A stretch of 64,000 bases of DNA from Podocnemis expansa (GCA_007922195.1 ML681991.1:48243742-48307741); one strand, 5' to 3'; shown: positions 23,900 to 36,798, counted from the stretch's first letter. Translations and numbers: made by a program. Notes: generated by a model not told the origin, from the letters alone.

Positions 23900-24115
23900 T
23901 CAAGTTGCAGTGAAGGAGGTCTTAATGGATATTAGGAAAGGCTTTTTCTCTTCGAGGGGGGTGATGCACCGGAATGGGTTATTTAGATAGCTGGTGGAAT
24001 CTCCATCCTTAGAGGTTTTCATGGCCAGGCCTGACCAAGCTGTGGCTGTGAAACTTAGTTGGGGTTGGTCCTGCTTTGACAAGCAGGTTGGATTAGGTGA
24101 CACAATCCCATAGGA
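23900..24115 (+). mobile_element. CR1-type LINE 3' end
   Basis: Plus-strand blocks TGGAATCTCCATCCTTAGAG, GTTGGGGTTGGTCCTGCTTTG and CAGGTTGGATTAGGTGA are typical of the CR1 3' end. The final TTCTATGATTCT-like words are not clear. Confidence 0.75.
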
Positions 24116-24626
24116 TGAGGCACTGGAACTACTTGGGATGGAGCCAGTAGAATTCAGGTGCTTCAGAGTCACCCCCCTGCGCTGGGTTTCCATACATCAG
24201 CACAGCTGCCCCTTAACTCAGGCTTCAAAGTTTTCAGTACCTCTGCTCTGCCAGAACTCCCCCTGTGGGTCATCCTAGATAGGACCCTTTGGAGCTCCTA
24301 CATGACACGAAAGGGGCCATACACTCTCCTTGCAGTCAGGAATGATTCACAGTCTTCATGGGAATCTGAAGAGTTTGTTAGTTCTCAGGATCACAGCACA
24401 GAAAGACTTTGTGAGCTGCTTAATTGTACATTACAGCAATGACCAACTGGAGAGCCCCTTTCTCAGGCCTTACTCTGCAGTGACCCTTCCCAGCAGATTG
24501 ACCTCTTTCCCCATGTAATCTCCCTGGCCCATCCTTCTGCCTCTCCCTCTGGGATTTGTTTCCTCACCAGTAAATGTACCTATGCATCCTCATCTCTCTC
24601 TCTCTCACACACTGGGTCATCTCCCT

Positions 24627-24690
24627 GCAGAAACAGAAACAGAAACAGAAACAGAAACAGAAACAGAGAGAGAGAGAGAGAGAGAGAGAA
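24627..24690. repeat. Microsatellite (ACAGAA)n then (GA)n
   Basis: About six units of a CAGAAA-type hexamer followed by a GA run, preceded by CT-rich sequence. Confidence 0.95.
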
Positions 24691-25090
24691 TTTGGCATGT
24701 CTACAATTTAATGTTTTAAAACCCTTCCCAGCAGCTTCCTGGACCAGGCTGAGTGTTTAGCTATCATTTGCTTAGAGGATATTAGAGAGACAGGGTGGGT
24801 GAAGTAATTTATTTAATGGACCAATTTCTGTTTCTTTTGAGCCACATAAAACTCTTCTTCAGACTGAGAGCTCATCTCTCTAGTATCCTGGAATGGATAC
24901 CGATGGCTAAAAAGACTGCACAGAGAGATGCATTTCTGCCAACAGATGACACTCAGGATCCATCAGCTAAACAAACTGTACTCCACCTGAAACTAATTAC
25001 AGTAGGTCACTTGCTACCTGGCATTCCAGTGCTGTGACTTCTCTGTGGGTGTGCCTGTTACTGCAGATCATGACAGACTATGTTCAATTT

Positions 25091-25183
25091 CTAGACAAGC
25101 CGAGGTCTTGGGAAATTGTACTCTTAGGAAGACATAAGGTGGGCTAAATCCATCTTTTAAAAATCTAATCTCTATATTTATCT

Positions 25184-25226
<43 letters not shown>

Positions 25227-25300
25227 TTGATTTTAAAAAATTGATTTAGCCCACCTTATGTCTTCCTAAAAGTATAATTTCCCAAGGCCTGGGCTTGTAG
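25091..25300. repeat. Long inverted repeat with a GATA microsatellite in its loop
   Basis: The left arm (about 25,091-25,165) and right arm (about 25,228-25,300) are reverse complements over roughly 72 bases with few mismatches, for example GAAGACATAAGGTGGGCTAAATC on the left in two pieces. The loop carries (GATA)n from about 25,184 to 25,226. No ORF is present. Confidence 0.85.
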
Positions 25301-25322
25301 AGCAAGTTATCTTCATACACAT

Positions 25323-25927
25323 TGTGGGGGAAAACTGGTCCAGGTTCTCAACCTGGAAAGAGAAACTGCAGATCCTCCCCAATAATGCAGGCCATTCCCA
25401 GCTGAGACCCAAATAAGCGGAGAACGAGGTGGGGTTCTAAGTTTTATTATTCAGCTGAATAATAAACTGACACAAAGAACTGTATCAGAGAAAAGAAAAA
25501 AAAGCAAGCCCTACAATGATGGCTGGTGGCCTTTTATACCTAAAACAACTACTTGGAAACAAAGAAAATTCCATTCATGTGAGTCACAGTCCTATTTATT
25601 AACAAAATTCAATTAGCAACCTTTACTAGTATTTACTTCCTATTTATCGCTTTCTTATCTATATGAAGAGTCTGCCTTCTTATCTATATAAGACACTAGC
25701 TCCCCTGACTGTCTGTGACTCAATATACATTCTGTAATTAATGTTGTTTCAGTAATTAAGGTTAACAAATACAGAGCCTCTCACACAGAATCTCCAGACC
25801 AAACTTATTCCATATTGAATTAGTCCTGCTCCACCTCACAATTTCCTTTACAACATCCATCTAGCAATCTATCTATTCCAGTTTATCCCTTTTCCCACCT
25901 GTCTGAAAAAATAGCTCTCCCACAACA
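25323..25927 (-). mobile_element. Solo LTR of an endogenous retrovirus or LTR retrotransposon
   Basis: On the minus strand it begins TGTTGTGGGAG and ends CCCCCACA (TG...CA), with near-identical flanks CACAT (25318-25322) and CAGAT (25928-25932). A TATA box (GGTATAAAAGG) lies near 25,540-25,530 and AATAAA at 25448-25443, about 90 bases downstream, as expected for U3-R-U5. No internal retroviral sequence adjoins it. It is unrelated to the LTR at 43,769. Confidence 0.75.
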
Positions 25928-26404
25928 CAGATTGAAATCTAAGTCCTTATCACTGCACTGTGTCATATATTCGGGTAGCTGTACATAACTCACATAGGTC
26001 GCAGATGGTTAATGGTCAAGGAAGAGGAATGTATAAGAACAGAAGTTGCCAACTTCTTATAGCTTAGGAACATATCACAGCTATGCAACCACACAAGCCA
26101 CTTCTGATTAAAATGTAGGGACTCCCTTAATGACCAATTCCAGATTCACGCGCTCACAAGAAAATTTATCTCTAAGTCCCATCACTCAGTGGAGAAGCAA
26201 GGAGGGTTTAGACCATATCTGCATCATGTAGCATATTTAATGTCACTCAGGATGTTCTGGTGAACAAGGAAATTATCAAAGCCTTTTCCAAACCTGGGCA
26301 AAAGGTTGGTCTATACTGGGAACTTTTGGCTCTGCTAAAATCCACACCTCTGAGAGTTGTGGGTATGGCCATCTAATTCCAGGTGTAGACATTCCTAGGC
26401 TGAT
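25928..26404. other. Unassigned spacer
   Basis: Nothing recognisable. Confidence 0.35.
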
Positions 26405-26580
26405 GGAAGAATCATAGAATTCTATAAGTTGAGGGCTGGAAGGAACCTCAGGAGATCATCTAGTCCAACCTGCTGGTCAAAGAAGAACCAATCCTAACAA
26501 ATTCTTTAATCAAATGTGCTGCCACTGCTCAGGGTGGTGAATTATCTCTCAAATGGGAGAACCCTTCCCACCAACCAGTC
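26405..26580 (-). mobile_element. CR1-type LINE 3' end
   Basis: The plus strand reads AATCATAGAATTCTATAAG, then GGAAGGAACCTCAGGAGATC and TAGTCCAACCTGCTGGTC, which is the reverse complement of the classic CR1 3' terminus. The element's end is at 26,405. Confidence 0.85.
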
Positions 26581-27904
26581 AGCATCTACACTGAAGCACT
26601 GTAGAGGCCATGAATCTCAAGCCTAGAGTTGGAGGTCTCAGTTATAAATCCCTGAAGAATACAGTTCTTTTGGCAAGGAAGCTCAAGAGTGCAAAGTCCA
26701 TCTAGGAAGTAGATGGAGACAGAGAAAACAAGGAGTAGAAGATGGCGGGCAAAGGAATACAGGGTCAGAATTATTCGGAAGTCCTCAGAGATTAAATTGA
26801 GCAGGAAGGAGGGATGGAAATATAGTGAGGATTCTGGACTGGGTGTCAAAAGGCAACTGGAGCTGGGGTTCATAAGTTAGACCTTCTTTATGGGTTATTC
26901 CTTCCTCTGCATCTCCGCCTTCATCCCTGAGCTCTGTCATGGGATGATGATCTATGTATCTTTTTTGTTCACTTTTGCAATGTTATTGCTCTATTTAAGC
27001 TTCCCTTTTGAAGGCCTTGCATTATTATTATGATATCATGTTTACTGCAACATAACATATGTGCAGAGATGTTAAGCATGTTCCCAGGCATTTTACATGG
27101 CTCAGGGGAGAGGGGAACAATCAGAACGGTCTTCCAGCAGCATGTAAACATCCAGAACTTCAAACGCATACTCAAAGGAAATAACAATGACACTGGGCTA
27201 GCTAAATGCTTCTAGAACCTAGTCCAGAAAAGGGGAGACCTCCTGCCCTTTCTGAACAAAGATCACCTGAGAGAAGGAGAAGAAGAAAAGGGGGTTTGAC
27301 AGACACTTTGAATTGTTAGAGACTTTTTCCCAGAGAAACACCATCTTGAAAATAACTCCAAGAGATTGGGCCTATCCGCATGGCCAGGAGAGCCAAGACT
27401 GAACACCACCAGCAGCCAGTCTTGTGGGTAAGAACAAGGAGAATAAGCTCAAGAGTAATTCTGGATGGTGATGTTACATTAGCATGCATTCTATATCTTT
27501 TATTTGCTTGTGGTAACTACTGGCTCCTTTATTAAATGATTCTACATTGATTTGCTATATATGCACTTAAAATAATATTCTAATCAATAAACTAGTATTG
27601 AGTTTATCTAAAGCTGTGTGAACTTTAGGAGGTATAAATAAGCGGGGCATATCTATTTCTTTGATAAATGTGCAAACAAGTTTTTATGAGTCTACAGTGA
27701 ATGGGGAAGGTCTCAATTTCTGTAGGACAGAAGTTCCTGGTGTGTTGTCTGGGGACTGGGGGTGCTTGCTGAGGGACGATCTTCTGAGTGGCTGTAAAGC
27801 ACTCACCCACTGCCTGGAACCAATTACATGCTGGAGGCTAATGTGGATTGACTTAAGAGTGAGTGGTACCTGGCATAGCACAATGAATTGGGGTTCCAGT
27901 GGCT
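26581..27904. other. Unassigned spacer
   Basis: No gene was recognised; AT-rich stretches and short unconvincing frames only. Confidence 0.35.
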
Positions 27905-28765
27905 CACGGGTTGAGGGGGATGGGGGCATGGATGGGGGCATGGATGGGGACAGGGAGCAGGGAAGATCTCAGGCATGGGTGCAGATGAGGATGGTGATGG
28001 GGGTGAGGATGGGGGTGTGAACATGGGTGCAGGCATGGACATGGGTGGGGATGGGATCTCAGAAATGGGTGTGGATTGGGATGGTGGCATGGGTGAGGAT
28101 GCTGGCATGCATAGGGATGGCATGGCTGAGGACAGGGGTGTGGGCAAGGCTGGGGACAAGGATGGTGTCTGAAGCATGGGTGTGGATGGGGATGGTGGCA
28201 TGTGTGAGGATGGGTGCATGGATGGGAATGAGGATGGGGGAGGATCTCAGGCATGGGTGCAGATGGGGATGGTGGTGTGGGTGAGGATAGGAGTGTGGGC
28301 ATGGGTGTGAGCGTGGGTGGGGATGGGGTCTTAGATGTGGGTGTGGAAGGGGATGCTGGCGTGGCTGAGAATGGGGGTATGGGCATGGGCAGGCCTGGGG
28401 ACTTGGATGGTGTCTCAAGCGTGGGTGTGGATGGGGATGGTGGCATGGGTGAGGACAAGGGCATGGATATTGGTGTAGATGGAGATGGAGGCATGGGCAA
28501 GGAGGAGGGTGTGAGCATGGGTGGAGATAGGTACAGAGTCTCAGGTGTGGATGTGGATGGAGATGGCAGAATGAGTGAGGATGGAAGTGAGAATGGGGGT
28601 GTGGGCATGGACATAAATGCAGTCTCAGGTGTGTGTGTGGATGGGAACAGTGGCATAAGTAAGGATGGGGACATGGGTGGGGATGGGAATGGGGTCTCAG
28701 GCATTGGTGTGGATGGGGATGGTGCCATCCATGAGAATGAGGATGAGGACATGGGTGAGGATGGG
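27905..28765. repeat. Minisatellite of GGGGATGG-type subunits
   Basis: A higher-order unit of roughly 75-125 bases starts with a GTCTCAGGCATGGGTGTGG-like phrase (near 27,967, 28,058, 28,168, 28,245, 28,329, 28,411, 28,537, 28,621, 28,693), filled with six-base GGGATG-like subunits. Because length steps are mostly multiples of three and stop words are rare, long frames stay open on both strands; these are not genes. Confidence 0.9.
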
Positions 28766-29317
28766 AAAACCTACTTTCTGATTGCCAAATGCTGGGAGTG
28801 GATGGCAGGGGATGGATCATTCCATAGTTGCCTTGTGATATTTATTCCCTCTGACCTACACAGCAGTGGCCACTGTTGGAAGATGGGGCACTGTGGCAGA
28901 TGAAATATTGGCCTGTCCCAGTATGGCTGCTCTTATATTCAAATATCTGTGGGACCACTGCTCTTCTGGGAGCATCTGAGTACCAAACACACTGTTCATC
29001 TCTTACACGCAAAAGATTACTGTAGCCACCATCTCCTAGAACTGTCAAGGTTCAAGCCAATCTGGGACACAGACAAGCTCGGAAGGAACAGATTTTTACT
29101 GGTCACCATAGCCAAACATAATTTCCTCTATGCACATGCAAAGTGGTGAAAAAACAGTCCCATCAATAACAACCAAAACATACTATTTGACAAACTAAGA
29201 AAAATGATGGTTGAGAACTTATGGGGGGACAACCATTGATTTAGATTTTGAGTTAGGGTCATTGCAAATGGGTTGAGTGAAAGAACAGTAAAAACAGGCT
29301 CGATTTGCTGATTTAAG

Positions 29318-30243
29318 GGCTATGTTCACACACAGAGGGCTTGTTTTGAAACAAGCCATTTTGAAATAACTTGTTTTGAAATAACACGTTATTTCAAAAC
29401 AAGTTATTTCGAAATAAAAATCACTGTCCGCAAAATAAGCAAAAAGCAGGAAGCAAAATAGCATGTCCACACTGTGGGCATGCTATTTCGGTTCCGGGGC
29501 AGGGCACCCGGAGAGCCAGGCAAGGGAAAAAGCCCTGAAGGCCAGGGATCCCCCAGCCCTCGCAGCAGCTGCTAGACCCTCGCCTACTAGGGGTGCCCCT
29601 AACCTGGGCGGGCTGGCGGGAACCCCTGCAGCGGCTCCAGCCAGGCCCCCCCAGGGCTAGGGGCTTCCCCAGCTGCCAGGGGTCTAGCATGGCTTTCCCT
29701 GCCACGGGGCTTGTCCCGAGCCCCGCGGCAGGGAGCCCGGTGCCCCCTTCTCCCACCGTGCGGTAGCGGGAGAGGGGGACGTGGGGCTCCCTGCCACGGG
29801 GCTCCGGAGAAGCCCCGTGGCGGGAGAAGGGTGTGCCGGGCTCCCTGCCATAGGGCTCCGGAGAAGTCCCACGGTGGGAGAAGGGGGCACCGGGATCTTC
29901 CTCATCATCCTGGCCAGGGTGCTTAGGGCTCCCTGGCCAGGGTGCTGAGGGAGGGTGGCCCTTCCTTCCAGGGTGCTAAGCACCCTGGGAGGAAGGTCCA
30001 TAGTTATTTCCAAACAACAATTATTTTGAAATAACATGTCCTGACATCTTTCTTTTGAAACCAACAGTTTCAAAATAACCGTCCTTTCAAAATGGATGGT
30101 GTTTAAGCCATTTTGAAGGATGGCTGCCATTTCAAAACAAGGGGTTTGCTTGTTTCGAAATGGCCGTGTGTCGTGTGGCCACGGCGTTTCTTATTTTGAA
30201 ACAACCTCGTTGTTTTGAAATAAGAATGCTGTGTGAACACAGC
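29318..30243. mobile_element. Long snap-back MITE with GC-rich internal tandem repeats
   Basis: The ends are GGGCTATGTTCACACA and TGTGTGAACACAGC, with TTATTTCGAAATAA-like words in the arms. The core (about 29,480-30,000) is GC-rich and contains about three units of a 60-65 base repeat including CTCCGGAGAAG and GGGCTCCCTGCCA. It is the largest member of this family here. Confidence 0.7.
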
Positions 30244-33200
30244 AAGGAGAGCACTAAAACTTCAACTTCTATTATCCTGTCATTAAATATCTGACCGAAT
30301 CCCTTCCTCATGCAGCATTGCCCCCAGCTGTGAATATTAAAATCAACAAAATGTTTTCTAAAAAAAAAAAAAAAATTAAATATTATCATTTGGTCCACTG
30401 TGAATATTGAAATAGCTGAAAACAGAAAAAAGATGGTTCAAATATAAATATCAATATTATTGGTCAAACATATAGAAACTGAATTGTTCCGAACTTAGAC
30501 GTGTACCATTGATGAGATCTCTCACACTGGCTCTGTTAGGAGCAACACAATAATAGCATATGTGGAAATGACCAAGCTTGCCAAAGAGGAGGAGTATCTT
30601 AGTGAAAAATGGTATTGTGTGTTTCCTAGTCTCTGATAACTCAACAGGAAATGATATTGAAACTTATGGATCAACATCCTAACAGATAAAGCACAAGACA
30701 CCCAAACACACAAAGAGAAAGGATTTTTACCTCTCTAGCCAGCAATCTGTAGGACCATGATAGTCAGCTCTCTGCTAAAGGAGCCAAATCAGCAAGCCAC
30801 ATCACCCAAAAGCATTACTGCCCTGCAGATTCATTGTTTCATTTCTTGTATTTCAACAGCTTGAGAGGAAACATTTCCTTCTTATACAGAGATTATTTTC
30901 ACAGCAAGTCAGTTAATAACTTGGTACAGGTTGATAAATTAATTGGGTAATAACCTAATAAAAGCATTCTGATTGTTAAGAACAGAGATTGGTTAACAAT
31001 TTAATCACATAGTGGTTTAATACCACGTGCTGCAAAGAGCTGCAGGAGGCACATTAAGATGTAGTTTTTGTGCCAATGATATAGGAGGAAAAAACTGGGT
31101 GGTCATGGGTGACTGAAATATGTGTTTGGCAGGACTTTTCACCTGGGTCTCTTACATAAGGATAAACTCTAGAATCTTCCAGTTGTCAGCAGATGCTTGA
31201 ATCTGAGGGGTCAAGGAAATGGCACTCACCCATCTCCACACAGGGCAGAAGATGTGAGTCACCCTGGCTGAGGCATAGCCTCCCTGAAGCGTGGTGCTGT
31301 GTCTAAGGGAGCACCAGGTCCCACCAGACCATGAGATGCCAGAGCCTCAAAGATGATGTAAGGTTAGGACAAGCTTTGCAGTGGGAAACAAGTCTACCTG
31401 GCACCCCTAGGGGCACTTCCTACCCCAACTTGGATGCAAGGGACCCAGGCTGCAAAAAATGGAGGCAAGCAGATTCATTGTGTTTCCTTCCCCTTGGAAG
31501 AGGAGGGGGGAGCAAGTTCAGGACCATACATCCCAATTTTAACCCCAAAGGCTTTGGGGTGATCCATGTGCACCCTCCTGGCGACAGACCAGAGCTACCT
31601 GAAGAGATGAAACTACTTTGCTGTATGCTCTGAAAACTAGGTTGTCAGGGTCTGAAAAATGCCTGGCAAGCCAGCTACCACAAAGATGGGAAACTGTTCT
31701 GGACAAATGTGGATAACATCTCTGGACTAGAGCTAACCCGGCTCTCTTGTTAAATGACCATGCTCAGCTCTTTTTTGAAAGGAGGATGAAATATGGTGAA
31801 GTGGGAGTTTTCTGTAATCTTTTTATGGATAATATGCATGGCTGTGATAGGCCTGAGGAGGGATTTCTACACAAAGGACACAAAAGGCTTAGAAGCTGCT
31901 CATGGGGAAAGCAGAAAATGTGTATCTCACATAACTGTCTGGGGTGAAATGAGTGGGTCAGTGAAGGACTGGCTAAAACTGACCCATCCCTAGAAAGACA
32001 TTGGGAGTCCTTATGACTGGGCACTTCAAATGTTCCTATGGACACCTCCAGCAAGCTGAACAGGTGAACTCCATGGCAGTCTGCAAGAGGAGATCTTCAA
32101 GATCTGGCAACTACTTGCTATAATATCCTTGGCTGATTTGATGGAATTAAGGTTAAGTAACGTTAGGGTAAAGAAATTGTTTACATGTGATGAGGGGGCC
32201 AGGACTATACACAACCTCTCGAGAGGGAGATGATACAGATGTGAGGCTGACAAGAACAGCCTTCGGGAACAACAACTGGTAAGTGGTTTTCACGGGGAAT
32301 TTCTAGTAGAGGAGGAGCAAACCACCACCACCACCACCACCACCACCACCACCGGTTAGCAAAAAAAACAAAAACCAAAACCCACTCATTAAAATATACA
32401 GTCTGAGCAGTGGGCCATTATCTTTGGAGGAACTGCTACTCGCAGCCAAACTCAGTGACCTGTGCCGCATAGAGTAAAGCAAATCCATTGTTTGTTCTGC
32501 AGCTGATAAAGCCATGAATTTGTAACCACAGGGAAAACCCAGCTGTGGGTTTTGGAGTCGTTAAACATACCAGTTGCCAGGTATGTAATTACACATATCA
32601 GCCCTTTTATTGCTTTTAATATGTCTTCTCTGTAATTCTTTCACTTGGAGAAGGAATGAGCTTGTTTACCAGAAGCCGTGTTGTAACCTTTAACTGTGGT
32701 AATTACACTGATTGTAGCCTCTGGAGAAAAAGCAAAGCATAGGCATGGCCTGAAGGGCAAAGCAAAGATACAGTCTGGAAAGCAAAGGGCAGGCACAGCC
32801 TCGAAAGTAAAGTGAAGACTCAGCATTTAGACAATCTGCCTGGCTAGCGCATATCACAGTGTAGGCATGGAGTTCTGCAACCTGACAAAGTCCCACCCAG
32901 GAGGGAGTGAGATACAGGTCTTTGTTTAAGAGAGATGATAGGCAGAGCTGATAAGACATTTGGAGGAGACACGGTGCCTCAATCTGAAGCAGGAGTGCAG
33001 AAGACAGAGACTTGATACCCTGAGCGAGGAAAGGGGGCAAATTACAATCCCTTGGTGCTTGAAAATATGTAAAAGCTACATTTATAACAATTCCCAGAAA
33101 TACTTTTTTGGTTACATTAACACTCAAGCAATGCTTATCAATAACTATGTGGTGAATATAGTTATGCCTGACTCTGTTCATTGTTTGCAGATTTAGTCAA

Positions 33201-34126
33201 TGATGTGCAGGAGTTTAACTTTACAACATGTTATTTCTTTGTTTCAGCAATGCCTACAAATTACTGACCAAGCATTTAGCAAGGGAAGAAGAAGACAGAG
33301 AATCCCAGAAGTGGATTAGGTTGTTTCCCTTTAGAATCTTTAGTACCTGCTAGGATGATAAGCACATTTCCTTCAAGGATCTTACACAAGAAAGGGGAAA
33401 TAGCATTCTTCTCAGCTACATATTTTACTTCAACTCTGAGAATGGAGGAGAGGAAAGAAAAAAATATTATAGTGCAACTAGAATTCTAGTTATAGGGAAG
33501 CGAAGCCTGCCTGCCCATGACTCCATTACTATCATGACCTGTGACTCTGGCAGGGGACCAGGGCACAAGTTCTAACTTTTACTCTCTGACAGATATGCTT
33601 TTTCTGGCAGGATGAGCGTGATTCTCTGAAGGAAGAATAACCCTCCCTCCATGGATGCACTGAATGTCTGCTCTGTCTGTGATTCCTTGGAATTTTAATA
33701 ATGAAAGGAGAGAGATGGGGAAACACAAAATAAGAGCAAGAGAGATTGATGGATAAGGGGTGAAAATCATTTCCTCCTAGAACCAAAACTAGGACTAGAG
33801 ATTTCAAAAGGCATTAATTGGGTTGGGTTGGGTTGAATTTATGCCTTCCTCTCCTATCAGTTGTCAGCAAGGAATGTTGCTATAGGTAAAGAGATGTTTG
33901 AAGGAATGCAATCAGCTACACACACAGAAAGCAACATTAGGGACATGCCAGACTAACAGAGGAAAAAAACTAGCTGCTCAAAACACAAACACACCAGAAA
34001 AAGATACAGACACAAGCAAGGAGGAAGAGGAAACGTGCAAGATAAATCTAGCAAGAGGTGCATAAATATTAAAAAAAAAAACCAAAAACAAAAACAAAAA
34101 AACCAAACCAAAACAAAAAACCCAAT
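30244..34126. other. Unassigned spacer
   Basis: No gene was recognised. A (CCA)n microsatellite lies at 32,321-32,353 and an A-rich tract at about 34,068-34,120. Short frames on both strands lack domains or coding-like composition. Confidence 0.4.
32321..32353. repeat. Microsatellite (ACC)n
   Basis: About eleven perfect ACC units. Confidence 0.95.
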
Positions 34127-34582
34127 GGCTATGTCCACACTTACACAGTTAAATTGATTTAACAGGTACCCAATAGAAACTCAAATCAAAATAGCATGTC
34201 CATAGACAGGACTTGCTATTTCGATTTAGGAGAGAGGCATCATGGGAGGTTTGGCAACATAGCCGCCTAGAAGGCCCATGCTCCCACCCAATATATAGGA
34301 AAAGGAAAGCATTTGGGAAGGAGAAGGGCAAAAAGTGTTAAATCTATGTAACATTTAAATCAAAATAACGTATCTGCACTGTGTTATTTTGAAATAACAA
34401 TTTTTATTTAACCATCATATTGGTATATATAATACTAGGTTTTATTATATTGATATGACTTTCCTTATATCGAAGTGAGGGAGCTCCTCATTTCGAAACA
34501 AGGGAATGTCGTGTGGACCTACCATGTTTTAAATTGAAATAACCAGCATTATATAGAATTAAACAGTGTGTGTGGACATACC
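34127..34582. mobile_element. MITE with GGCTATGTCCACAC ends
   Basis: Inverted ends GGCTATGTCCACAC and GTGTGGACATACC are flanked by CAAT on both sides (34123-34126 and 34583-34586). The interior is AT-rich with GTTATTTTGAAATAAC-like snap-back words. Non-coding. Confidence 0.7.
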
Positions 34583-34718
34583 CAATGTGAGACTTCACAA
34601 AACTCACATAAGCAATGAATTCAGATAGACAAACACAAGATGAAAAAGGAAACATAGAGGACTCACTCATACAAACACATACACCACAGCCACAAGAAAT
34701 GGTGAGATGTGACTCAAA

Positions 34719-35122
34719 GGCTATGTTCACACACAGGGGGTTATTCTGATACAAGTTGTTTCGATACAAGTTGTATTGAAATAATGCCTTATTTTGAAAT
34801 AAGTTAATTTGAATTAACAGTTTGTTAATTCGAATTAAGGAAAAAAGCAGGAATCGAAATAGCATGTTCAGACAACAGTTATTTCTAAACGAGTCACCGT
34901 TGTTTCGAAACAACATGTTCAGATGACATTGTTTCAAAACAATCATTTCGAAACAATGTTGTTTCGTCCCCACATGGGGTTTAAGTTGTTTCGAAACAAT
35001 GACGTTGTTTCGAAACAACGGAATGCGTTGTTTCGAAACAACGGTGCGTCGTGTGAACATGGCCTTTCTTATTTCGAAACGACCTCTGTTGTTTCGAAAT
35101 AAGACTGCTGTGTGAACACACC
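34719..35122. mobile_element. Snap-back MITE rich in GTTTCGAAAC palindromes
   Basis: The ends are GGCTATGTTCACACA and TGTGTGAACACACCC; the interior holds many perfect GTTTCGAAAC and TTATTTCGAAATAA-type palindromes, so one strand could fold into a chain of hairpins. Same family as 19,897 and 29,318. Confidence 0.7.
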
Positions 35123-35665
35123 CAAAAAAGAGAGTTTGGAGGATTTCCTTTGTAGGTTTTCCATCTATCTTCCCAAATACTCCTGTCTTTCCATCCCCAG
35201 ACACACCCATCTCTCTATCCCCAGACACACCCATCCTTATCTTCATCCCTATCCCACTGTAGGAGTCTCTGAAGTGTTACTACGTGACTGTGGGAGGTTG
35301 TTATTGCCATGAGCATTTCCATCCAGTATAATTAATGGAAACCTCAGGCTGGGGAAGAGGCCGGCAGACATAATTACCACATGTATCAAGAGTCTAGGAC
35401 TCATAGTTCCTTATATTTTTCAAAATTCTGAACTAGACAACATCTTGGTTTCACTTAGGAGGTCACACTGGTCACTGTTCTGCTGGCAGTTCTTCTGTTT
35501 GATGGAAATACCAAGGAGGCAGAATGTTTCACCCTGGATTACAACCCACAGGGAATTGCTCATGAATCTGAAGGGAATTTGGGAGAAAGTGACCAGGAAA
35601 TGACAAATTTCATGATTCTAAGGAAAGAATATTGTCTTTGGTCCAAAGAAATGTTGCGTCCCCAC
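35123..35665. other. Unassigned spacer
   Basis: No gene. CACACCCATCT phrases repeat near 35,200-35,230. Confidence 0.35.
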
Positions 35666-35854
35666 CAATACTCCCTCTACGCCCATGATGCAGCTGAGCA
35701 AGTTCGGGATGCAGTTGAGCAGGTTCTGACTGCTGCTGAGCAAGTTCCCTGCTGGTTCTCCGACTCCCTTTGGGCCCCTTCCCTACTGCCTTCCAGCACC
35801 TCCAGTGCATCCAACAATTTGCTCAGCTGCATCATCAGCTTTGAGGGAACACTG
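35666..35854. mobile_element. Short element with TCCCTCTA...GAGGGAAC ends
   Basis: Ends CAATACTCCCTCTAC and TTGAGGGAACACTG are a diverged version of the termini at 44301-44920. The interior contains repeated GCTGAGCAAGTTC-like phrases, which create a false open frame. No target duplication was found. Confidence 0.5.
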
Positions 35855-35974
35855 ACTATAAATAAACAAAAAGCAAGAAAATAGAATTAGATTAGAAATA
35901 TCTTTCTCTTCTACTCTCCAAATCACTGGAAGCCTGAGAGGCAGATTTAGTGCTTGGGTTCTTGTCACACTAGT

Positions 35975-36165
35975 CAGGGGTCTCAAACACTCGGCCCCTA
36001 AAGCTATTTCCTATGGCCTGCACTGACACCATTGTTACCAGTATTTGCAATATTGGTGTAAGAAATGTTTCAGTGGTGCAGCCCTCAGGCCAGTATATTA
36101 GTCCTCATGGGGCCCAGTACTAGTCCTCATGCAGCTATTGTGATGATTTGAGTTTGAGACCCCTG
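35975..36165. mobile_element. hAT-type MITE (CAGGGGTCTCAAAC ends)
   Basis: Perfect 14-base inverted ends CAGGGGTCTCAAAC and GTTTGAGACCCCTG. The flanks ACACTAGT and CACTATGT resemble an 8-base duplication with one slippage. A sister copy with a perfect duplication is at 57007. Confidence 0.7.
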
Positions 36166-36798
36166 CACTATGTCAAACATTAGCCAAATAAAAACTGGCA
36201 TACAGTTGAGTCAGAACCAGACAGTAATCATTGATTAAACATACTTCTGAATTAAGAATTCATCCTGATCCTAAGATTTAACCCTTCCTGAAATTGTAGA
36301 GCCTTTTATCAACAGAGAACTTATTGATCTACCTGCCTTTACCATACATAGTTATTAATTTTCCTGCCCATATGATGAGTTATGCAGTGGTTGGAAATTC
36401 AAGCTGCCATTTACTGGAGCAAGTAGTTTCCTTTCTTCTTCTGACAAAGCCCATAATAGAATATGCAAAAAGGAGGGGTATGATTATACAGTGTTGTGAA
36501 CAGCAAGGGAAAAATAGACTGAAAGAACAGAATTTCTGGATATGTTTTTTCTGCTCTGTTGCTGCTAATTTATTGCAATGGATTCTACTTGCAACTCTAT
36601 ATAGAGAACATTGTTGCACTGTTGTGAAGTTATATTGAGCCAGAACATTTACACATAACACTAAAGAAATGAAGATGCATTCACATGAACTTAAGAATGA
36701 TATGCATTCTGTGTATTTACACTATGGTGCTCATCTATTTTGGGAATGAAGAAGTTTAAAAAACTCCATCAGGTGAAATACAACATCCTTTCAAGATC
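36166..36798. other. Unassigned spacer
   Basis: No gene and no match to the 3' LTR at 43,769, which is where a 5' LTR would be expected. Confidence 0.45.

Noticed and set aside
27905..28765. CRISPR-like array
   Set aside because: Repeats are imperfect, contiguous and lack unique spacers; the genome is vertebrate.
27904..28820. Long His/Pro- and Ser/Pro-rich ORFs on the minus strand and Gly/Asp-rich ORFs on the plus strand
   Set aside because: All come from the GGGATG-type minisatellite, which stays open in several frames at once; no start context, splice or domain support.
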